DNA from: Neurospora intermedia | Taxonomy: Eukaryota; Ascomycota; Sordariomycetes; Sordariales; Sordariaceae | Length of the DNA stretch: 64,000 bases | Assembly: GCA_037102815.1 (NCBI GenBank) | Contig: BTPP01000002.1 | Location: forward strand, 3,844,001-3,908,000 | Reading direction: 5' to 3' | Position numbers and translations under genes: made by a program | In this document: one piece after another, positions 58,371-64,000 of the stretch | How the letters are laid out: each line of letters opens with the position of its first letter | How positions within the stretch are numbered: position 1 is the stretch's first letter | Notes under the pieces: model-generated | The model's database searches: none | What the model saw: the letters and a program-made list of their open reading frames with translations, nothing else | Told to the model about the DNA's origin: nothing

Positions 58371-59736
58371 CTGTCCTTTCCTCTTTTTGTCGTTGGAAGT
58401 TCAATCCTTCCTTTTTGTACAATCAGCTGTGACTTACCTACCCTACCTCTAGGTATCTCTGTATATGTAATGCGTGTGCGTAGCTCTTTCCTCTTGCACC
58501 CCCCAGAAATTCCAGCCACTCACTAAGAAGCCCAACACTCGAACCCTTCTTTTTGTATCGACAATCTCCCGAGCCGGTGTAGGTATGTAAATATTTTCCA
58601 TAGTCAGTCGGCAAGAAGGGTCGGGTCCGACCTCAATGATACTAACACCAGACTTCCAACATCTCGGCCGCGACCTCTAACTAGAGCAGAGAGCACCGAG
58701 GTGCTGCTCAATGCGATACGACGGAGGTTCGGTTCTCTAGAATAAGTGAACTTGTCGGCCTTTCTGTGTGAATACTACGGAAAGCCAAAAGCTCTAGCGC
58801 GCCAGGACGTGACTAGACCCTCAAATATATCAGCAAGAATTTTTCACCTCCTCTGTTCAGCGTTGAAGTCACACGGTCTTTCTCCAAAAGGGATTTTCGG
58901 ATAATGCATTAGTGCTTTTGATTCCCTTGAGTGGAATCGTATAAAGCCATATGTTTCGTGGAAGAATTCTTCGAAGATCTCGGCCCTGAACGTGCCCCGT
59001 GGCTGTGGATGCGACTTGATGGATTGATCGTCCGATTTTCGCCATAGACCTTGTTACTTGATTTGGCCGAAATGCGTAGCAATACAAAAGTCTTGGTGTC
59101 TGGGTTGGATGAAGACGTGGCGGAAAGCTGTTTCGGGAGGTTGTAGTTTGTGGGTGCACAGAGAAGAATTGAGGTGAGAGAAAAGAAGTGATGATCGCAA
59201 TATAGGAAGGAAGAACTGGAGGATATGGAGGCACAGCATCATATAGAATGTATATCGGAAGGAGGATGGGTTTCGCTGATACGCTGATCTATATACCTAC
59301 CATTCTGTGATCTACCACGCCCAATTCGCTTTCTTCGTCCCTCATATCCCCCGGCCCGCATCCCGTCTTGTTCAATACCTGTCCCTGAGTTCCAAAAGAT
59401 GGGTACCAGACCAGAAAATTCGTCAAAGCAAAGCCCGTAATTCCCTGAACACGCCGCTTATTTGTAAACGCACCAACAACATACGTCGGGTTGAAGGGAT
59501 CATCTAATCCTCCTGTCGTGACCTGAAAAGGAAAGGATCCCTCGGAAGTAACGAGACTCCGAAATCTCGAGTGGGCAACCAAGTTGGCATCGAGCAAAAA
59601 GGCTCGTGACCTAAATCGGTTTAGAAAAGAAACTGTGCGTCAAAGTCTGTTCTAGAACCAGATATCAGCTGCTGTCTGGGAGCTAGCATGGAAAGGGACC
59701 ATGAACACCCACCTGGGTGATCTGATCATGCTATGA
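58371..59736. other. intergenic region
   Basis: No supported gene. Minus-strand frames at 58869-59234 and 59289-59597 lack motifs and known splice context. Part of this may be the 3' region of the 2EXR gene to the right. Confidence 0.45.
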
Positions 59737-60613
59737 CTAGATTCTGTCGGATCTTGTCCGTATCCAACGAGGGTTGAGGCACCCCAGGTATTCCTTGATG
59801 ACCTGGCAGGGAGGTTCGGCGTCCTAAATAAGCTGTCAGACTTTATGATAGACTAGGTGCTTCGGCCATGGACACGCGTTTAAAAGCAGCAAGGGGGAAA
59901 GCTGCTCTGAATCCGAACAAGAAAGAAAATAAGGGAAATACCTTGGGCAGTGTCACTAGATCGTCAAACTCCTCCTTGAATTTTTGACACAGGTGGTAAA
60001 TGTGGGGGCCTAGATTTTCTGGGTTGTCAAGCCAGGAGCCATTGTCTTCATGCTTAATGGTCACCTTCTTTAGTCCGCGTAAATTTGCCAAGCTCAGTAA
60101 CAACTGCTTTTGTTTATAGCTGTATCCGCGGTAAAAGTACTTCACGTGTACATGTGAAATAACGAGATCAAGCGTTCTGAGCTGCTTAAGACAATGCAGC
60201 CAGACTACTGCTGGGGTAGGTGAGACTTCTTCCTTTCTGTGGACATCCTCACCGGCCCAGTGAAAGCTCACATGTCTCAGATGAGCCATGAGTAAGGGAG
60301 AGCTTAAGAGGAGTTCTTTGTAAGAACGATTATGTAGTGTTTTGGAACCACTACCGTGAGTATCCCACCGTAGATAAGCTTGAGCATGGTGGAAATATTC
60401 ATCAAAGGCTTCGGTCCGCATTTGCTGGCAGATGGCGCCCAACCTCCCAATTGCTGTGAGCTGTTGCTTCAGGTAGGAATCCATCAATTGACGAGATCTC
60501 TTGATTGTGTGAGGCTTGGGATCAACCTTCCAAGCGTGACGATAGATCATGAGCCTGACCTCGAGCGGAAGACGGAACAGCAGAGGCTTGGGGGTTTGGG
60601 GGGAGGAAGGCAT
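59737..60613 (-). CDS. 2EXR-domain protein, 252 aa, two exons
   Basis: Exon 1 (60613-59942) has the 2EXR motif near residue 13 (FRLPLEVRLMIYRHAWKVDP) followed by the family body: LKQQLTAIGRLGAICQQMR, FHHAQAYLRWD, HLRHVSFHWAGED, LHCLKQLRTLDLVI, LANLRGLKKVTIKHED. A 118-base phase-0 intron with a GTATTT donor leads to exon 2 (59823-59737), DAEPPCQVIKEYLGCLNPRW...RI-stop. The donor is weaker than usual, but the conserved tail and phase argue for splicing; unspliced, the frame runs on to 59843. It is closer in sequence to the 55.6-kb paralogue than to the long one at 21.6 kb. Function is unknown. Confidence 0.83.
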
Positions 60614-61867
60614 GGTGATGGATATCTGAGAGGTTGACGATCGGCGACTGAACTTTTGGCGATCAACTGCGCCAGATTGTTAGCAGATCAGGCACCACAA
60701 AGCTCACTTTGTGACCATTACCAAGTATCAAGCTTCGCGTATATCGGCGCCCATGACCTGGACTTTGAATGATGTCGTTAAAAACGGAGATATTGGTGAT
60801 GCTGGTTACTGGTTACTGTGTTAGTTGAAGGAATTGATGGAGTAGTGAAAACAAGAGATCATGATGGTTGGAAATTGGAAGAGAATGGGTGGCGAGGATA
60901 ATGTATAAGAAGAAATATACGAGTGATTGAGGAGTTGAGATGAAATGAAGAGGCCTCAAACGCAAACGAAAAGTAACAAGTATGAGATGAAGTATCTTGC
61001 GCGCTTCAACACTTAGAAACTTTCCTCTTTCCAAGCCGTCATATCCTATTCAATTGTATAAGTCCCAGATAGGTGCCAGTAAGGGGTCCGCAACTGCGGG
61101 TAGGCGATCTTTCCCCTTGACATTATCATGATCCAGCCAAACACCATCTCATCAGGACTGAACAATTATCCCAAGTGAAAAATATTGAGACTGAATGAAG
61201 CAAAGCGATGGACAGAAAGAAGAAGAGGAACAAACGGATCAATGAACATAAGGCACTGCTCAGAAGGGAAAAAAAAAAAAAAAAAAAAAAAAAAATCCGA
61301 ATAATTTCGGGAAACGAGGCTAGAGGTGTGATCACTTGTTTTATCAGTAGAAGAAGAGCCTGCTGAACACTTGCCGCTGAAAAGCCCTTCCTCCCTGCCC
61401 ACGGGGCTGGAACCTGATGGGCATGGCAGTGTATATTAAACCCAACACTCTAGACCATGTCAGTGTGAATTTGGGACCCTTGGTCAAGCAGATGACGAGT
61501 CCAAACCGATTGATTGGAGGCGATTGTCTGGGAGTTTGAATGCCCAAGATATACACAACGACCGATAGCCCGAAGAAAGATACACTGTGGTCTGTAAATT
61601 ACCATTAGTCATTGATGCCCAGGTATGCCAATGAAATTGAATGGTAATTAATTATATGCCCACTGGAATGGTGCAAAATACTACCGTCAAATTGTGCTTG
61701 ACCTCAAATACTACCATGTATGCCTGACACGACCAAGATGCACCATGATAGTTTGAGGCCGCCTATATTTGTTGTTTAGCGGTAAGTAAGGAAAGACGTT
61801 TCCTAGGCGTTGTCTCTTCAAAGGGGGTCAAGAGCAGATGTAGAGTGCAGACGAAGAAGAGGAGATA
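60614..61867. other. intergenic region with a long A run
   Basis: About 1.25 kb without a supported gene. It contains the promoter of the 252-residue 2EXR gene and, at 61269-61295, a run of 27 A. Confidence 0.55.
61269..61295. repeat. 27-base A homopolymer
   Basis: An uninterrupted run of 27 A. No coding sequence of a retroposed gene is visible beside it, so it need not be a retroposition tail. Confidence 0.85.
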
Positions 61868-62230
61868 CCTCGGGCGATGTTACGAGAGCCTCAACACACT
61901 CCCCGAAATCTTCAAAATAAATAATAATGTGGCTGAACCTCGCGCTGGTTTTCGGTTGAAGTTCGTACTGGACGGTGACTTTCTCAAGTTCGCGCAGATT
62001 CACTAGTCCTAGATATGAGTAATCGGTGAACCATGGAAACTTACCATACTGCTCATACAAAGGAGTAACGTCACGCCGCGGCTCCAAGAGAACGAATTCG
62101 GCCGTCCTGAGCTGCTTGAGAACTTGTAGCCACAGAAACGCTTAAGTTCCATGGGCGACAGTTTACTGCAAGCCCTCTCCCAGAGGAACGCAAGGTCGGT
62201 CCAGTTGATCTGAAGGAAAAATAATGAACC
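61868..62230 (-). pseudogene. truncated 2EXR paralogue
   Basis: From 62141 to 61868 the minus strand reads FLWLQVLKQLRTAEFVLLEP, then LVNLRELEKVTVQYE and HIIIYFEDFGECVEALVTSPE. This lines up with the C-terminal half of exon 1 in the gene at 59.7-60.6 kb (LHCLKQLRT, LANLRGLKKVTIKHE, HLCQKFKEEFDDLVTLPK). It stops at the same place, where a GTATCT donor remains. A TAA lies just before the matching part and weaker homology continues upstream in another frame (KLSPMELKRF, to about 62230), so it has a frameshift. The conserved terminal exon is not found downstream. The 2EXR motif itself is lost or unrecognisable. Confidence 0.68.
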
Positions 62231-63160
62231 CACCACAAGTCGCTCCTTCCTCAATACCTGGCCATACCTAATCTCGGGTTCGAGGTACCACCCGCCTTCC
62301 AAGTTGAGCCACCCAACGGAAGATGGCTGAGGATAGGTCCGATCATGGACACATCGCTCCTTCCACTCCGCTAGCTAGAATGTTCCTCACCTGTGGAAAG
62401 ATTGATAGCGTAGTGCCCATCTTCACCGCTGTGGTAATTCAAGTTCAGGTGCACCTTGACGTCAACAACGCTGGGAAACGAATACATCTTGGACATCCAT
62501 CAGCCTTAAAATATCGCAGTAGTCTTCGACTAACTGAACGGAGCTTGCTGTCGTGGTTCAAGGTGGAAGGGGATCACATTCAATGATGACGTGGAAAGCG
62601 AAAGGACCATTATTGCCCGAACTCCTGCCGGCAGTCAGAGCAGGTTAAATGGTGGCACTTGCCATTACAAGAGAAATGTATCCCTTCAAAGAAACGGCAA
62701 AAAGTGGATTGAGTAACAATGGACTTGACCAAAATTGACAGGGATACCCTCAAGGTACGATGAGCAAGTTCTTTTTGAGGGCAAGAACAATCACTACCCA
62801 GTCAGTCTCCTTCCACTGCTACCGGTTCTCCTTCTCGGCGTTTGTCCCGGCTTGTCACATCTCTTCTTCGGCAAACTGAAGCAAGAATGACTTCAAATCA
62901 GAAAAACCGGGAGGAACACGCCATTTTACAAGTCCAATATGCTTTTCTCTTTCCCCGTCTCTCATTTTTTTTGTATCCAAACTCCATTTTCATTATAACA
63001 CAGATTTTTTGTTCAGCATGTACCGCTTTTCCATCTTGAACATGTACTTCAAACAACCAAGCAAGGACAAACAAGTTTTTGATTATCCACAAGAACCACT
63101 ACATATGAATGAAATCAAACATTCACAACACATCCTCCGTCAATCGTTGTAAATACACCA
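62231..63160. other. intergenic region
   Basis: Holds the 3' region of the poly(A) polymerase gene and perhaps unrecognisable N-terminal remains of the truncated 2EXR copy. No other gene is supported. Confidence 0.5.
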
Positions 63161-64000
63161 TCAAGCATCACCACCACCACTACCACCACCACCCTCCTCC
63201 TTCTGAGCCTCTCCAACAGCCTCTCCTCTCCAAACCCTTCCATGTAGCCCATCCAACAACTCATCAAACTCCTCCCTCTGCTTCTTCTTTCCAGCCTCCA
63301 GCACATCCTCCAGTAGATTTTCCTCTTCAGGCACTGGTACCTCTCCACCTCCAATCTGATGTCCCTGGTGTCCTTGGAATCCCTGTCCTTGTATCTGCAG
63401 CCTCCCAGCATTCCTAATAATTCTCCAAGCCCTCCTGAACTCGTCCCGAATAGCAACGATGCCGCTGTGCGTGACGGTGCGGGCGACGTTGTGGTCGAGC
63501 TCAAAGGGGTCTTCGATGGCAAAGAGGTAGCGGTAGCGGACTTCTTTGAGTTCCACATCCGGTTTCGGCTGTTGATGTTGCTCGGTAGAAGGGCCCGTCG
63601 GGGTGGGTTCTTCGGTCGTAGGAGCGGGAGGGGCAGGGGCAGGGACAGCGGCAGGGGAATGTGCTGGGAAGCCTGGCGGAGGGGCGAGACCTGGCGGAGG
63701 TGCAATACCAGGAGGAGCACCACCGGCAAGAGGAGCAGCTGGTTGTTGTTGTTGTGGTTGTTGTGGCTGCTGCGCCGACGGGGCAACAGTGGACGGCACA
63801 CCTGGCGTCGACTCCAACACCGTCTTAGCGCCTGTCCACCCCTTTTCTTGCTTACTGAGAATTCCGCCCTGTGTACGAAGGCTGATGACATCCCTGCCCC
63901 AATCGAAGCCTCTGCCGGGCAGCGTAGATAATGAGCCATTTTGGGCGTAGTACTCAAAGAACCCACGGAGGAGATGGCCGATGGAGTCCCGGTTCTGGTT
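63161..64000 (-). CDS. Cid1-like poly(A) RNA polymerase, C-terminal 279 aa (5' part outside window)
   Basis: The frame is open from the right edge to the TGA at 63161. It starts NQNRDSIGHLLRGFFEYYAQ, the end of the PAP-associated domain of non-canonical nucleotidyltransferases, and continues GFDWGRDVISLRTQGGILSK and KGWTGAKTVLEST. A Pro/Ala/Gln-rich insert of about 85 residues follows, then YLFAIEDPFELDHNVARTVT and GIVAIRDEFRRAWRII, typical of Cid1-type proteins in filamentous ascomycetes. By family it adds A or U to RNA 3' ends in RNA processing and decay. The C terminus is Glu/Lys then Gly-rich. The catalytic Asp residues would lie outside the window. No intron is seen in this part. Terminal uridylyl rather than adenylyl activity cannot be told from this part. 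Confidence 0.85.
   Translation of the reverse strand, partial: NQNRDSIGHLLRGFFEYYAQNGSLSTLPGRGFDWGRDVISLRTQGGILSKQEKGWTGAKTVLESTPGVPSTVAPSAQQPQQPQQQQPAAPLAGGAPPGIAPPPGLAPPPGFPAHSPAAVPAPAPPAPTTEEPTPTGPSTEQHQQPKPDVELKEVRYRYLFAIEDPFELDHNVARTVTHSGIVAIRDEFRRAWRIIRNAGRLQIQGQGFQGHQGHQIGGGEVPVPEEENLLEDVLEAGKKKQREEFDELLDGLHGRVWRGEAVGEAQKEEGGGGSGGGDA

Noticed and set aside
61269-61295. 27-A run as the tail of a retroposed gene
   Set aside because: No coding or intron-less gene copy lies beside it and no target duplication is seen; treated as a simple homopolymer.

Overview
The window looks like nuclear DNA of a filamentous ascomycete, most likely a Neurospora- or Sordaria-like member of the Sordariales. 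Gene bodies are GC-rich with short introns (about 55-160 bp, GTRNGT donors). They are split by a 28.7-kb AT-rich block in which two retrotransposon copies carry dense C-to-T/G-to-A type damage, as expected of repeat-induced point mutation (RIP). The genus is an inference; no species marker was checked.

Left part (1-24.85 kb). The first 9.2 kb has no gene I can defend: CT/GA-rich leader-like sequence, low-complexity tracts and possibly an exon of a gene running off the left edge. Then come a six-exon FKBP-type prolyl isomerase (9.5-10.3 kb, +), the ubiquitin-activating enzyme E1 (11.5-14.9 kb, +, four exons), an unidentified coiled-coil protein (16.0-18.0 kb, -) whose 5' end lies in a nested tandem duplication with repeated TATA-like boxes, an Xi/ECM4-type glutathione transferase (19.4-20.8 kb, +), and a 666-residue 2EXR-domain protein (21.6-23.7 kb, -) with a pentad-repeat tract encoded by a 15-bp minisatellite.

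Middle part (24.85-53.51 kb). Three LTR retrotransposons are nested like dolls. An old RIP-damaged Ty1/Copia (24851-53511, minus, 170-bp LTRs, TTTAT target duplication) holds a RIP-damaged Ty3/Gypsy-type element (29819-52372, plus, 538-bp LTRs). Near its 5' end the Gypsy holds a young, apparently whole Ty1/Copia (30831-38659, minus, 816-bp LTRs that look identical, ATTCG target duplication, one 1597-residue gag-pol frame). The Gypsy element is unusually long, about 14.7 kb without its insert, with extra coding-like fossil sequence after pol, including an antisense frame.

Right part (53.5-64 kb). Two intact 2EXR genes (55.6-56.5 and 59.7-60.6 kb) and two decayed relatives (54.0-54.6 and 61.9-62.2 kb) all lie on the minus strand, like the 2EXR gene left of the transposon block. 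The three intact genes share a split architecture: a 2EXR exon, an intron at an equivalent place, and a tiny last exon coding for a tail with the pattern LGxLNPxW...RI-stop. Without the transposons the five copies would be one local tandem family of about 12 kb. A degenerate tRNA-like (Pol III-like) locus lies at 58.2-58.4 kb. The window ends in the C-terminal part of a Cid1-like poly(A) polymerase (-).

The FKBP, E1, GST and poly(A) polymerase genes look like ordinary host genes. The unusual features are the duplicated promoter/5' end at 17.9-18.6 kb, the 2EXR family with its conserved terminal exon, the half-tRNA-type primer site and TTCnnGAA array of the young Copia, and the oversized Gypsy.
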